Shown: positions 33,525-42,732, counted from the first letter of the stretch. The stretch is DNA of 52,806 nucleotides from Myxococcota bacterium (GCA_028278345.1 JANQEL010000069.1:1-52806); one strand, 5' to 3'. A program made the numbers and translations. The notes: generated from the sequence alone by a model not told the origin.

Positions 33525-35450
33525 TCAGGCTTCTCGGAGCTCTCGTCGGATTCGGGAAGCGATGCCCTTCGCGTCGAGACGATGGTGCTCGAGAACTTCC
33601 GGGTTGGTCCCGCACTCGGGGATCTCTTCGAGCCCGTAGCGGATCACTCGCGTCGTCGATGCGGGGGTTCGCTCCGCCAGGGCCGATGCGATGACCATCC
33701 CTTGCCCGTGCAGGGTGTAGTGGTCATCGAGGGTGAACAGGACTCGAGCCGAGTTGGCGAGCCCCTCGAGCCAATCGCCGTCGACACGGTTGAGCCAGGG
33801 CATGTCGACGACCCCCACGGAGAGGCCGTCTTCGGCCTCGAGTTCCTCTGCCGCTCGCATCGCCTCGCTCAGCAACACGGGTCCATGGCCGAGCACGACG
33901 GCGTCGTTCCCCTCACGTAGCGCGATGCCCCGCCCGATGACGTGCTGCGCATCGCCGGGCAACTGAAAGGGCACGTCGACCGGGATCGACGTCAGCCGGA
34001 GGTAGGTGCTCTCTTCGTTCTCCTCGACCGCCCAGCGAAGGGCCCAGCGCGTCTCTTCCTCGGTTGCGGGCTCGATCAGGGTCAGCCCGGGAATGCTCGA
34101 CAACGCCGAAATGTCGCGCACGGACTGGTGCGAGTGCCCCGGTCCTGCCGGGAGTACACCGGCCAGCGATCCGACGTAGATGATCTTCGTGCGCTCGGTG
34201 GCGTTGTTGTAGATCTGTTCGTTCGGTCGGGTGGAAAGGAAGCAGGCGAACGAGTGCGCGATGGGGAGTTTTCCGAACAGCGCGAACCCGCCGGCCATCG
34301 ACACCATGTCCTGCTCTGCGATGCCACATTCGAAGAAGCGATCCGGAAAACGATCGCGAAAGGGGATCAGTCCGCAGTCGAGCACCAGATCGGCATCGAG
34401 CACGACGAGATCACGATGCTCTTCCCCGAGACGAACGAGTTCGTCCGCATAGGCCTGGATCAGTCGTTGCGGCTGGCGCGGTGCAGCAGCTCCTGGCTGC
34501 GCTGAGACCTGCTGCACCTCGAGGTTGCCAAACCCGTTCGATTCCAGGCGCGCGTCGATCCGGTTCCGCAGCTCCTCGACCGCGCGGGCGTAATCTTCGT
34601 CGCTCGGTGCTCCGCTGTGAAAGCCGTAGAGCCCTCCGTCACCCTCGCTGCCCTTCGGCTCCATGAAGGAGACTCCGCGCCCCTTCACCGTGTCCGCGAT
34701 CAGGATCTGCGGGCGATCGTTGATCGCCTCGAAGCCCCTCAGGGTCTCGAGCAGGGCGGGGACGTCGTGCCCGTCGCAGCGGGCCACCGCCCAGCCGAAC
34801 GAATCGAGCTTCGCATCGAGCGAGCCGAGATCGCTCGCGTTCCGCACCCAGGTATCGGATTGGATCTTGTTGTGATCCACGATCACGGTGATCTCGGATA
34901 GCCCGAGGTTGGCGGTCGGTTGGAGCGACTCCCAGAACTGGCCTTCCTGCAGCTCACCGTCACCCGTCAACAGGACGATTCGCCCGTCGTGCCCCGAAAG
35001 CCGGTTTGCGAGGGCCATGCCTCGAGCCTTCGAGATCCCCATCCCGAGGGATCCCGTGTTCGTCACGATGCCGGGAGTTCGGATGTCGGGGTGACCCGGA
35101 AGTCCGCCCAGCCGGCGAAGCGAATGGAGGCCATCTTCAGGAAGCCGTCCAAGGCCGATCAGAACCGAGTAGATCGCTGGAACGTCGTGCCCCTTCGAAG
35201 AGAAGAACGTGTCGCCGAGAACGCCACCCGCTTCACGCTCGAGGTTGGGCTCGCGTAGCACGGAGCCGAAGAGACAGCTGAGGATGTCCATGCAGCTGAA
35301 ACTCGTTCCCACGTGGCCCGAGCCCGCTCGTTTGATCATGAAGAGGGCGTTCAGACGGAATACGTCCGCCAGAAGCTCCAGGCGTTCGACCTCCGGCTTC
35401 ACACTCGTGAGCAGGCGCTTGATCTCGTGGACGGGAACGCAAGTCAGCAT
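33525..35450 (-). CDS. Transketolase, full-length fusion, in sugar locus
   Basis: This 641-residue thiamine-diphosphate enzyme has all transketolase parts in one chain. The N-terminal TPP domain has the GDG...N motif (GDGELQEGQFWESLQPT and DHNKI) and the GSGHVGTSFS region. The pyrimidine domain has the catalytic Glu in ECGIAEQDMVSMAGG. A C-terminal domain completes it, with an Ala/Pro/Gln linker near 335-355 where split-subunit versions are divided. It transfers two-carbon ketol units between sugars. ATG 35450 overlaps the upstream gene's stop by 7 bases. The open frame to 35537 is not protein-like. As the last gene of the minus arm it probably supplies or extends an unusual sugar. It may instead be a redundant central enzyme. 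Confidence 0.9.
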   Translation of the reverse strand: MLTCVPVHEIKRLLTSVKPEVERLELLADVFRLNALFMIKRAGSGHVGTSFSCMDILSCLFGSVLREPNLEREAGGVLGDTFFSSKGHDVPAIYSVLIGLGRLPEDGLHSLRRLGGLPGHPDIRTPGIVTNTGSLGMGISKARGMALANRLSGHDGRIVLLTGDGELQEGQFWESLQPTANLGLSEITVIVDHNKIQSDTWVRNASDLGSLDAKLDSFGWAVARCDGHDVPALLETLRGFEAINDRPQILIADTVKGRGVSFMEPKGSEGDGGLYGFHSGAPSDEDYARAVEELRNRIDARLESNGFGNLEVQQVSAQPGAAAPRQPQRLIQAYADELVRLGEEHRDLVVLDADLVLDCGLIPFRDRFPDRFFECGIAEQDMVSMAGGFALFGKLPIAHSFACFLSTRPNEQIYNNATERTKIIYVGSLAGVLPAGPGHSHQSVRDISALSSIPGLTLIEPATEEETRWALRWAVEENEESTYLRLTSIPVDVPFQLPGDAQHVIGRGIALREGNDAVVLGHGPVLLSEAMRAAEELEAEDGLSVGVVDMPWLNRVDGDWLEGLANSARVLFTLDDHYTLHGQGMVIASALAERTPASTTRVIRYGLEEIPECGTNPEVLEHHRLDAKGIASRIRRELREA

Positions 35451-36961
35451 CGCTCGCTCCCTGCGCCGGGTAGTTCCAGCCGATCGGCCATCACTCGCAC
35501 AATCCTCTCCAAAGCCATTCCATCGAGAGCGGGCCACTGCGGATCCGGAGCGGCCGCCTCGCGGGAAAGATCCTCGAACGCCCGGGGGTCGTCACATCTC
35601 ACGAGCGCAGCTTCGAACTCCGCCTTGCTGTGCACAGAAAGTACCCCCGGCCCCTCGAAATCGGCAAAGCTGTAGCAGTCGTAGTTGAGGACGGGTTTCC
35701 CGCACTGCCGCGCCCACTTCATGGTCGTCGACATCGGCGCGACGAAGAGATCGCACGCGGGAACCAGATCGACGATCCATTCCTCCGCGATCCGAAGCCG
35801 GGGGTAGCGCTCCAGCACCTCGATCCCCGCGGCCTTCATGTGGGGGTGGGGGCTGAGCAGAACGTCGAAACTCCCGAGATCGTTGAATCGCTGGCACCAG
35901 AAATCGACCAGATCTTCGTAGGACTCGAACTCCGCGATCGGATTCCAATGGAAGTAGTTCTTGGGCAGCGACGCCACCAGCAGCCGGCGTCCCCGCTGGA
36001 GATCGTATCGTTCGCGGATCTTCCGCAGGCTTTCCGAGACGCTTTGCTGGGACCGGTAGAGGCGGTCATCGCCCAGCGATCCCACGGCCACGACGTGCTG
36101 ATCGCAATTCAAGGCGGCGAGTTGTTTGGCCATGAACGGGCTGTCGACGATCACCAGGTCGGCGATGCCGGTATTGGGGACGAAGGGGCGATCGAGCGCG
36201 AGCCCCGCGACCTCCGCAGCCAGCACTTCGGGTATCGGGGCCGTCGTGCGCGGGGTATCGCCACAGTCCACCCGCCAATGCGGGAATCGCTCGGTGACCA
36301 GCCTGCCGACGAACGTCCCGATTTCGCTCTCGCGATTCGTGCTCAGCAGGCGCACCTGCTTGCGAGGCACGGGGTATGCGCTCGTGATCATGCAGGTCTT
36401 CACGGGCTCGAGGGTGGCGATCCGGGTCCAGATCCTGCCGATCGTTCGAACCCCTTCGTGCTGGAAGATGACGCAGCTCGGAGACCAGTCGAGGTGGAGG
36501 CAACAGCAATAGTAGAACTTGCCGAGCACCGCGCGAAGCTCGCGAGCGAAGGCGATTGCAGCATTGAAGGAATCACGCGGCGAGTGGACGAAATCGCGCA
36601 GCGCGGCGAGCAGGAGGCGAAAGACGAACAACGCCAGCGGCGCGCGCCCCGCCTCACCCCTGAGGCTCGATGCGGGACGGCTGAAGAGCAGACGCCCCAT
36701 GAGCCACAACCCCCGGAGTCGGGTGCTGGCGCGTGGCACGGCATAGCGGGGGTCCTTCGGCCTGTGGGAATGGAGTTGGATGCGCTCGCGCTTCGCCTGG
36801 TCTTCGAGCACCTGATCTTCGAACAGACGACTCTTCATGTGCGGCGCCACGAGCAACCTCACCTCGTGATCGGGCCGCCGCTCGAGTTCGCGTGCGAACT
36901 CGAGCAGATTCCTGAACTTGGATCGCTCCTCGATCAGGATCACATAGAGAGCCCGCGGCAT
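35444..36961 (-). CDS. GT-B-like surface polysaccharide protein
   Basis: This 505-residue protein opens with ALYVILIEERSKFRNLLEFARELERR, a Rossmann-type start. Its C-terminal half resembles GT-B folds of the CDP-glycerol transferase/UDP-GlcNAc 2-epimerase superfamily, for example VLLSPHPHMKAAGIEVLERYP and DLVPACDLFVAPMSTTMKWARQCGKPVLNYD. No signal peptide is seen. A hydrophobic patch near 110-125 may associate with membrane. It probably transfers the sugar made by the locus onto a carrier or protein, but I cannot name donor or acceptor. The ATG overlaps the TylF-type gene's stop (ATGA), and its own stop overlaps the transketolase start, so it sits inside one operon. Confidence 0.7.
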   Translation of the reverse strand: MPRALYVILIEERSKFRNLLEFARELERRPDHEVRLLVAPHMKSRLFEDQVLEDQAKRERIQLHSHRPKDPRYAVPRASTRLRGLWLMGRLLFSRPASSLRGEAGRAPLALFVFRLLLAALRDFVHSPRDSFNAAIAFARELRAVLGKFYYCCCLHLDWSPSCVIFQHEGVRTIGRIWTRIATLEPVKTCMITSAYPVPRKQVRLLSTNRESEIGTFVGRLVTERFPHWRVDCGDTPRTTAPIPEVLAAEVAGLALDRPFVPNTGIADLVIVDSPFMAKQLAALNCDQHVVAVGSLGDDRLYRSQQSVSESLRKIRERYDLQRGRRLLVASLPKNYFHWNPIAEFESYEDLVDFWCQRFNDLGSFDVLLSPHPHMKAAGIEVLERYPRLRIAEEWIVDLVPACDLFVAPMSTTMKWARQCGKPVLNYDCYSFADFEGPGVLSVHSKAEFEAALVRCDDPRAFEDLSREAAAPDPQWPALDGMALERIVRVMADRLELPGAGSERC

Positions 36962-37731
36962 CAGGGCTCGCCTGCGGGCTCGTATATCTTTCGGACGTAC
37001 CAGCGTTCGAAATCACCGGGCGTCGTGCGGTGCCGCTGGGGCTTGTCGGGTCGGTCCTCGAAGAACTGATCGCAACAGATGCGCGCACCGGGGAACTTCA
37101 GGGAGTAATACTCGTCGAGGAACAGGTAACCGCCTTGTTCGAGTCGACTCCACACGAATGGGAGGGCGGCCTCGTAGCTCCGATAGAGATCGCAATCGAG
37201 CAGGCCGGCCATGATCCGCTCCGGCCCCTCGCCGTTGCTCATCGTCTTCTCGAAGGGGCCCTCGACGATCTCGATCCAGCTACCGAGGTCCAGGAACTCG
37301 ATCTTCTCTTCGAGCAGGGAACGCGTGGTATCCGAGAAATCGCCTGACGTGGAGATCGTCTTCGCATCGGGACGCTCGCTCCGCCCCAGCGAGCGATAAC
37401 GCCACAGCCGCTGCACCGCGTCGTGGTGCTCGCGCGAGATCCTCTTCTGGGCGAGCAGATCATCGAAGCGCGCTGCGTCGTCCTGTTCGTGATAGATGGG
37501 CGGAAAACCGGAGAAGCTGTCGTATCCGTACACCTTCTTCGTGGAGCCCAGATCCTTGAGGACGAGAGCCGTGGCCAGGATCGAGCGGCCTTGAAAGACC
37601 CCCGCCTCGACGATGTCCCCGTCGATGCGATCGTGGTTCTCGATGATGAAGGTGAAGTACGGGTCGAGCTTCCCGCTGCGCTCGTGGTTGTAGACACCGA
37701 GCACGTTGTATTCCCAATCGTCCATACCCAT
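36961..37731 (-). CDS. TylF/MycF-type O-methyltransferase
   Basis: This 256-residue SAM- and metal-dependent methyltransferase is of the TylF/MycF (macrocin O-methyltransferase) family, which methylates sugar hydroxyls. The family motif is GDIVEAGVFQGRSILATALVL (SAM loop, about residue 40). It is followed by VYGYDSFSGFPP and, later, a metal site with acidic residues in GLLDCDLYRSYEAALPFVW and YLFLDEYYSLKFPGA. The gene overlaps both neighbours by a few bases (the NeuA-type gene upstream and the GT-B-like gene downstream). It probably decorates the locus's sugar or its acyl substituent with O-methyl groups. The exact position cannot be inferred. Confidence 0.87.
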   Translation of the reverse strand: MGMDDWEYNVLGVYNHERSGKLDPYFTFIIENHDRIDGDIVEAGVFQGRSILATALVLKDLGSTKKVYGYDSFSGFPPIYHEQDDAARFDDLLAQKRISREHHDAVQRLWRYRSLGRSERPDAKTISTSGDFSDTTRSLLEEKIEFLDLGSWIEIVEGPFEKTMSNGEGPERIMAGLLDCDLYRSYEAALPFVWSRLEQGGYLFLDEYYSLKFPGARICCDQFFEDRPDKPQRHRTTPGDFERWYVRKIYEPAGEP

Positions 37732-38459
37732 CAGCTCCGACCGGCCTGAAGCAGTTCTGCGATCTTGAAGTCGAACATGTCGTCGATGTTAATCGATTCC
37801 TCATCCTCGATCACAACGACGCTCGGGCGCCCACCCAGTGCGTTGGTGGGCGGATCCGGGTCTTCCAACAACGACCGGTGGCGAAGGAAGGCGCAACCGT
37901 TGAAATAGAAGGCACCCGGTCGAATCTGCCGGGGATATCTGACGGTTCCCTCGGGCAGCTCGACGAAGTCGATGGCTTCGTCTTCGTTCGGGCCGACCAG
38001 CCTCTTGGCGAGCCACGGATGCCCGCGCCGAATAGGCGAAGCCGTGGCGACTGCAGTGCAACCCTCCTTGCTTCGGAACAGCTCGAGCATCTTCGCGAGG
38101 GTGGCGCTCGTGAGAAGAGGCGCCGTGGCCTGCACCGAGAGCACGGCATCGAAGTGCACGCCCTGTTCGTCGTAGAAGTCGAGCGCGTGCTTCATCACGT
38201 GAATCAACGTCACTCGCGACCCCGAGAGTTCGGGAGGCCTCAGGAAGGGCGTTTCCGCGCCCCCGAGGTTGGCCACCTTCGCGAACTCCTCATCGTCGGT
38301 CGAGACGATGACCTTGTCGATCCCGGGTGTCTCGAGCGCGGTGCCGATGGCGTAGTGCATGAGCGGCTTGCCGAGAAGCGGCATCACGTTCTTGCGCGGC
38401 AGCCCGCGAGAACCACTCCGCGCGGGAATGACCGCGAGCACCTTGGGGGTCGTCGTCAT
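37731..38459 (-). CDS. CMP-nonulosonate cytidylyltransferase (NeuA-type)
   Basis: This 242-residue enzyme of the acylneuraminate cytidylyltransferase family activates a nonulosonic acid with CTP. The nucleotide-binding start VLAVIPARSGSRGLPRKNV is textbook NeuA/PseF/LegF. LSVQATAPLLT (the Q-x-T-x-P-L region) and a metal-binding Asp near the C-terminus (INIDDMFDFKIAE) are also present. It is a single-domain version, with no C-terminal esterase. It overlaps the aldolase gene upstream and the TylF-type gene downstream. Together with NeuB (41677-42732) it defines the final steps of a sialic-acid-like pathway. The specific sugar (Neu, Leg, Pse or other) cannot be read by eye. Confidence 0.9.
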   Translation of the reverse strand: MTTTPKVLAVIPARSGSRGLPRKNVMPLLGKPLMHYAIGTALETPGIDKVIVSTDDEEFAKVANLGGAETPFLRPPELSGSRVTLIHVMKHALDFYDEQGVHFDAVLSVQATAPLLTSATLAKMLELFRSKEGCTAVATASPIRRGHPWLAKRLVGPNEDEAIDFVELPEGTVRYPRQIRPGAFYFNGCAFLRHRSLLEDPDPPTNALGGRPSVVVIEDEESINIDDMFDFKIAELLQAGRS

Positions 38460-39370
38460 CGCGTGCCGGGGATGACCTGGTAGTCCTGCAGCACCTTGTC
38501 CGCGAGCCGCCGTTCGTCTTCGTCGAGCTCCCGGTAGTAGCTGGTCATGTAGGGCTCACAGATCCCGCGCTTCTGCAGGATGTACTTCTCCACCGCCCCT
38601 GCGAGGAAGTTGTCGTCCTGAGAAGTCTTCGGAAGTGCACCCAGGAAGGCGTTGAGTCGGCGCTGGGCCGTCAGCGCATCATCGTGCTTGCCCTGCAGGA
38701 AGAGCTGGTAGAGCTCGATGAGCACCTCGGGAAGCGCGCCGGCCAGGCTCGTGGTACTCGCCTTGGATCCCATGCAGAGAACGGCGTAGAACTGCTTCGC
38801 AACCGCGGTGATCACCTGAAAGCCCGCAGACGCGAACTCGATGACCTTCATCTGATCGGCGGTCTTCTGCGTCGAGAACTTGATGCCCGTGATGTTCTCG
38901 TGCTCCAGGAGCCCGGCAACGAACTGGGGTGTGATGGGGCGGGCCCAGTTGGCCGAGGTGTAGAGCCAGAGTGGCTTCGACGCATGGTCGGCGAGTTCTC
39001 GGTAGAACCAGTCCAACCGACCCAAACTCAGCAACGGGTGGTAGGGCATGACGTGATACGCGTCGAACTCGAGCCCTTCGGTCTCGCGCATGAAGTTCTT
39101 GATGTCCTCCATGCAATAGAAGCCGGCGCCCAGTACCAATGGCTTCTGGCCATTGTTGGCCTCGGTGGCGGCACGCGCGACTTCGAGCCGCTTGGCGTAG
39201 GTGAGGTTCATGTCCTCTCCACCCGTACCGAGCACCCAGTAGCCACCGACCTCCGTCGAGTTCAAGAAGGCGAAGTGACGGTGGATCGCATCGACATCGA
39301 TGCTCTGATCCTCACGCAGCGGAGTCTGTACGACGGGAATCACGCCTAGCAGAGGGCGGGTTTCGATCAT
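38456..39370 (-). CDS. DapA/NanA-family aldolase
   Basis: This 304-residue class I aldolase of the dihydrodipicolinate synthase/N-acetylneuraminate lyase family condenses or splits pyruvate with an aldehyde. The Schiff-base lysine is K164 in GIKFSTQK, the catalytic tyrosine Y137 in LWLYTSANW, and the pyruvate-binding loop is GTGGED at 48-53. These match the family, but the DapA-specific arginine pattern after the Tyr (usually YNxPxR) is altered. True lysine-pathway DapA is therefore unlikely. It lies 25 bases after the ALDH gene and overlaps the NeuA-type gene. It may build a 2-oxo-3-deoxy acid for the sugar or its side chain. Confidence 0.87.
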   Translation of the reverse strand: MIETRPLLGVIPVVQTPLREDQSIDVDAIHRHFAFLNSTEVGGYWVLGTGGEDMNLTYAKRLEVARAATEANNGQKPLVLGAGFYCMEDIKNFMRETEGLEFDAYHVMPYHPLLSLGRLDWFYRELADHASKPLWLYTSANWARPITPQFVAGLLEHENITGIKFSTQKTADQMKVIEFASAGFQVITAVAKQFYAVLCMGSKASTTSLAGALPEVLIELYQLFLQGKHDDALTAQRRLNAFLGALPKTSQDDNFLAGAVEKYILQKRGICEPYMTSYYRELDEDERRLADKVLQDYQVIPGTR

Positions 39371-39395
39371 GGCTTCGTGCTCCTATCTACCCCTA

Positions 39396-40862
39396 TCAGG
39401 CGCGATCGAAATCCACGCACAGGTAGATGTCCTTGAGATTCGAGTAGACGTCCAACGCTTCGGTGCCGGGCTCACGCCAACCGTTGCCCGAAGCCTTTAC
39501 ACCACCGAAGGGCATGTGGGGCTCGCTTCCGTAGGTGCCACCGTTCACGACGGCGACGCCGGCCTCGACTTCCTGCGTGAAGCGAAGGGCCCGGTCCACC
39601 GACCGGGTATGGATGCATGCCGTGAGCCCGTACGGCGAATCGTTCGCGAGCGCCAGCGCCTCGCCGAAGTCCGCAACACGATACAGGCAGGCGATGGGGC
39701 CGAATAGCTCGGATGCGGAAATCTCCGCATCCGGCTTCGCATGCTCCACCAGGGTCGGGGCCAGATAGAAACCCCCGGCGTGGCGCTCCCCCGTGAGCCG
39801 CTCGCCACCGATGAGAATCGTTGCCCCAGCCGCTCTCGCTCCTTCGAGGGTACGAAGCATGTTGTTCAGCTGTGATTCGTTGATGACCGGACCCAGATCG
39901 TCTCCGTCGCTCGGACCCACCGAGAGCGCCTTCGTCTTCGCGATGAGGATCTCCCGAAACGGCTCGTACACGCTGTCGAAGATGATGACGCGACTCCCGG
40001 ACGCGCAGCGTTGGCCGGCGTTGCTGAACGCGGAGCGAACCGTCCAGTCTGCAGCCTGCTCCAGGTCGGCGTCGTCACACACCACGAGGGGGTTCTTGCC
40101 ACCGAGTTCCAACGAGACACGGCCAAGGCGTTCGCCGACCACGCTGGCCACCTGACGCCCGACCTGCGTCGAGCCGGTGAAGCTGATCACTTCCACGTCG
40201 TCGTGAGAAACGAGCGGAGCGCCGGCCTCCTCTCCCAGCCCCTGGATCACGTTGAGCACGCCCGGAGGCAAACCCGCCTGGTGAGCGAGCTTCGCGAACA
40301 GCCATGCAGTCGCGGGCGTATCCTCGGCGGCTTTCAATACCGCCGCATTGCCACAGATCAAAGCCGGAAAGACCTTCCACGCGACATTCGCGATGGGTGT
40401 ATTGGCCGCGATGATCAACCCCGCGACGCCGAGGGGTTGGCGAATCGTGGAGGCCTGCTTGCCGGGAACGCCACTCGTCGTCGTGCGTCCGTAGAGTCGG
40501 GTTCCCTCACCGGCCATGAACATGCCAAGTTCGAAGGCGGCATTCGTCTCACCGGCGGCTTCGCTCGGCGCCTTGCCGGTCTCCAGTGCGACGACGTGCG
40601 CCAACTCGTCGCGGTGCTCCCGCATCGCGAGCGCCACATTGCGCAGGATTTCACCGCGTCGCACGGGCGTCGTGGCCGCCCATTCGGCGAAGGCACCCCT
40701 GGCCGCGGCGACCGCAGCGTCGACGTCGGCCGCTCGCGAGCGTGCGAACTGGCAGAGCTCCGACCCCTCCGCGGGGCTGAGCTTCGCCAGGGTCGCCCCG
40801 TCGGCTGCATCGACCTCCCTGCCCGCGACCCAGTTGCGGACCGTCTGCGGAATCTGGCTCAC
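39396..40862 (-). CDS. Aldehyde dehydrogenase family protein
   Basis: This 488-residue NAD(P)+-dependent aldehyde dehydrogenase has catalytic Cys286 in NAGQRCASGSRV, general-base Glu252 in LELGGKNP, the oxyanion Asn in AANTPIANV (about 154) and cofactor Lys177. Succinate-semialdehyde and alpha-ketoglutarate-semialdehyde dehydrogenases are its nearest relatives by appearance. The start is a GTG at 40862 overlapping the SDR stop by four bases. The long open frame above it is a shadow of the SDR gene. Its position between SDR and DapA-type aldolase suggests it oxidises an aldehyde in the same route. The substrate is unknown. Confidence 0.9.
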   Translation of the reverse strand: MSQIPQTVRNWVAGREVDAADGATLAKLSPAEGSELCQFARSRAADVDAAVAAARGAFAEWAATTPVRRGEILRNVALAMREHRDELAHVVALETGKAPSEAAGETNAAFELGMFMAGEGTRLYGRTTTSGVPGKQASTIRQPLGVAGLIIAANTPIANVAWKVFPALICGNAAVLKAAEDTPATAWLFAKLAHQAGLPPGVLNVIQGLGEEAGAPLVSHDDVEVISFTGSTQVGRQVASVVGERLGRVSLELGGKNPLVVCDDADLEQAADWTVRSAFSNAGQRCASGSRVIIFDSVYEPFREILIAKTKALSVGPSDGDDLGPVINESQLNNMLRTLEGARAAGATILIGGERLTGERHAGGFYLAPTLVEHAKPDAEISASELFGPIACLYRVADFGEALALANDSPYGLTACIHTRSVDRALRFTQEVEAGVAVVNGGTYGSEPHMPFGGVKASGNGWREPGTEALDVYSNLKDIYLCVDFDRA

Positions 40863-41680
40863 CAAGCGGTCCACCCTCCGTCCATGACCATGTTCGAGCC
40901 CGTCATGTAGGCCGAAGCGCGCGACATCAGGAAGATGATCGCGCCGTTGTAGTCGTCTTCGTTGGCCATTCGGCCCAGCGGTACCCGCGCGGTGTAGCCC
41001 TCGACGAACTGCTCGTCCTGGCCGTTGAAGACACCTCCGAAGGTCAGTGTGTTGACCCTCACGTTCTTCGCGCCCCAGTACGTGGCCAGATAGCGAGTCA
41101 GGTTGAGAAGCGCCGACTTCGACGCCGCGTAGGCGACCGGCTTCACGAAAGGGCCCTCGTCCGTCGCCATGTGTGTGTAGAGGCCCTGGTCCGGTGACAC
41201 GAGGCCGTAGATGGATCCGATGTTGACGATCGATCCACCACCGCACTCGGCCATCCGCCCTCCCACGACCTGGCAGCACCGCAACACGCCGCCGACGTTG
41301 ACATCCATCACGCGGTTCCAGGAGCCCTCGGGGTAGGTCTCGAAGGGTCCGTTCTCGGAAACCGGAGCGCTTGGCGGAGAGTCGAGGGCCGCATTGTTGA
41401 TCAGACCCTGGGGAGGACCCCACCGCTGCTCGACCTGCTGGAGAGCCCGCTCGATGGACGACCGATCGGTCACGTCGGCGGGCACGAAGAGAAGGTCGGG
41501 GTGCTCGCTGATCTCGCCGAAACCGGCGGCCACCGCCGCTTCGTCACCGGCGGCCTCGTCGAGTATCGCGACACGCGCGCCGTGGCCGAGAAGTGCGCGA
41601 GTGAACTGGCGGCCCAGCTGGCCGCAGCCGCCGGTCAGGATCACCGTGCAACCCTCGAGCGAAAAGAGCCCGCCGCTCAC
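40859..41680 (-). CDS. Short-chain dehydrogenase/reductase (PtmA-like)
   Basis: This 273-residue classical SDR has the cofactor loop TGGCGQLG (16-23), NNAA at 95-98, catalytic S156, and Y184-x3-K188 in YAASKSALL. A C-terminal MVMDGGWTAW is typical of the family. The D40 region suggests NAD preference, tentatively. SDRs beside NeuB occur in flagellin glycosylation loci (for example ptmA in Campylobacter legionaminic-acid clusters). The GTG start overlaps the NeuB stop, and its stop overlaps the ALDH start, so NeuB, SDR and ALDH are translated in series. Its probable job is to oxidise or reduce a sugar or keto-acid intermediate. Confidence 0.9.
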   Translation of the reverse strand: MSGGLFSLEGCTVILTGGCGQLGRQFTRALLGHGARVAILDEAAGDEAAVAAGFGEISEHPDLLFVPADVTDRSSIERALQQVEQRWGPPQGLINNAALDSPPSAPVSENGPFETYPEGSWNRVMDVNVGGVLRCCQVVGGRMAECGGGSIVNIGSIYGLVSPDQGLYTHMATDEGPFVKPVAYAASKSALLNLTRYLATYWGAKNVRVNTLTFGGVFNGQDEQFVEGYTARVPLGRMANEDDYNGAIIFLMSRASAYMTGSNMVMDGGWTAW

Positions 41681-42732
41681 TTCGAGCCGAGATCTTCGAG
41701 CGTGAGCGCCTCGTCCTCCTGAAGCCCACGCTTGATGACCTTCCCGACGATTTCGTCCAGGTAGTACGGGGGCAAACCCTCGTCGGCGGGTGACTTGATG
41801 GCGACGTCATCCATCGTCAGCACGTGACCCGCAGGAAGGCCACGCGCGGCCACCAGTTTCTTTCCCATCTTGGAAAGCGGTTTCTGCTCGCACGGCAGCG
41901 GTCGCTTCTCCGAGCTGCCGAGTGCGACGCGGACGCGCTCGAGGTCCCTCACGAAGTTGGTGAGACCTTTCGGTGCGAGGGAGAAGGCGTGGTCGGTCCC
42001 CCTGGACGCTCGGTTGAGCGTGAAGTGCTTTTCGAATACACGCGCCCCGAGGGTGAAGGCCGGACCTCCCATGCAGATGCCGCTGAAGTGATCGGAGAGA
42101 CCGATGACGGCCTCGGGGAACTCTCGCTGGTAGGTCTCGAGCACCCGAAGGTGCATGTCTTCGGGCTCGACCGGATAGCTCGCGGTGCACTGCATGATGC
42201 ACAGCTGCTGGTTGATCTTCATGATCGTGTCGTGGGCACGGCGGACGTCGCCCAACCCACCACCACCCGTGCTGATCAAGACCGGCTTTCCCTGCTGTGC
42301 CACCCGCTCGAGAAGCGGCGTGTTGTTCAGATCCGCGGACGAGATCTTGTAGAAGGGGATTTCGAGTTCGGCCAGCACGTCGACGCTCCGGGCATCGAAG
42401 GGGGTGGCGAACATCGCGATCCCGAGGTCCTTCGAGAATTCGCGAAGCTCGAGATATTCGGACCGACCGAGCTCGAGGGCTTCTCGGTGCTCCCCGTACG
42501 AAGCGCCGTAGCTGTTCGGGTTGTCGTACGGCTGGTCGAACATCTCCTGGGTGAAGAGCGAGCGGTTGTCCCGCTTCTGCAGTTTGACGGCCTGGGCCCC
42601 GCACTCCTTGGCCTTGGCGATCAGCTGCTTGGCAATCTCGATCGAACCCTGATGATTGTGACCGATCTCCGCAATCACGTAGGCGGGCGTATCTCTCCCG
42701 ACCCTTATGCCGTCGAGAATCAGTTCAGCCAT
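41677..42732 (-). CDS. NeuB-family nonulosonic acid synthase
   Basis: This 351-residue synthase condenses phosphoenolpyruvate with a hexosamine-type aldose (N-acetylneuraminate, legionaminate or pseudaminate synthase family). The TIM-barrel part begins AYVIAEIGHNHQGSIEIA. It continues with VKLQKRDNRSLFT, FYKISSADLNNTPLL and VIGLSDHFSG, and ends with a SAF antifreeze-like domain (about 285-345, LVAARGLPAGHVLTMDDVAIKSP). ATG 42732 has GGGAG six bases upstream. A TTG four codons earlier is also open but less likely. It is the first gene after a 178-base gap, so it may start a transcript. Confidence 0.93.
   Translation of the reverse strand: MAELILDGIRVGRDTPAYVIAEIGHNHQGSIEIAKQLIAKAKECGAQAVKLQKRDNRSLFTQEMFDQPYDNPNSYGASYGEHREALELGRSEYLELREFSKDLGIAMFATPFDARSVDVLAELEIPFYKISSADLNNTPLLERVAQQGKPVLISTGGGGLGDVRRAHDTIMKINQQLCIMQCTASYPVEPEDMHLRVLETYQREFPEAVIGLSDHFSGICMGGPAFTLGARVFEKHFTLNRASRGTDHAFSLAPKGLTNFVRDLERVRVALGSSEKRPLPCEQKPLSKMGKKLVAARGLPAGHVLTMDDVAIKSPADEGLPPYYLDEIVGKVIKRGLQEDEALTLEDLGSK

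Noticed and set aside
35451-35537. Extended start of the transketolase
   Set aside because: The extra 29 residues overlap the upstream gene and do not look like a transketolase N-terminus. The ATG at 35450 does.
38456-39370. Lysine-pathway dapA
   Set aside because: The catalytic Lys and Tyr are present, but the DapA-specific motif after the Tyr is changed and the context is a glycan operon.
40863-41423. N-terminal extension of the aldehyde dehydrogenase frame
   Set aside because: It is antisense-free but lies over the SDR gene in another frame, is Arg/Gly-rich and has no ALDH similarity. The GTG at 40862 with a four-base overlap gives a normal-length ALDH.
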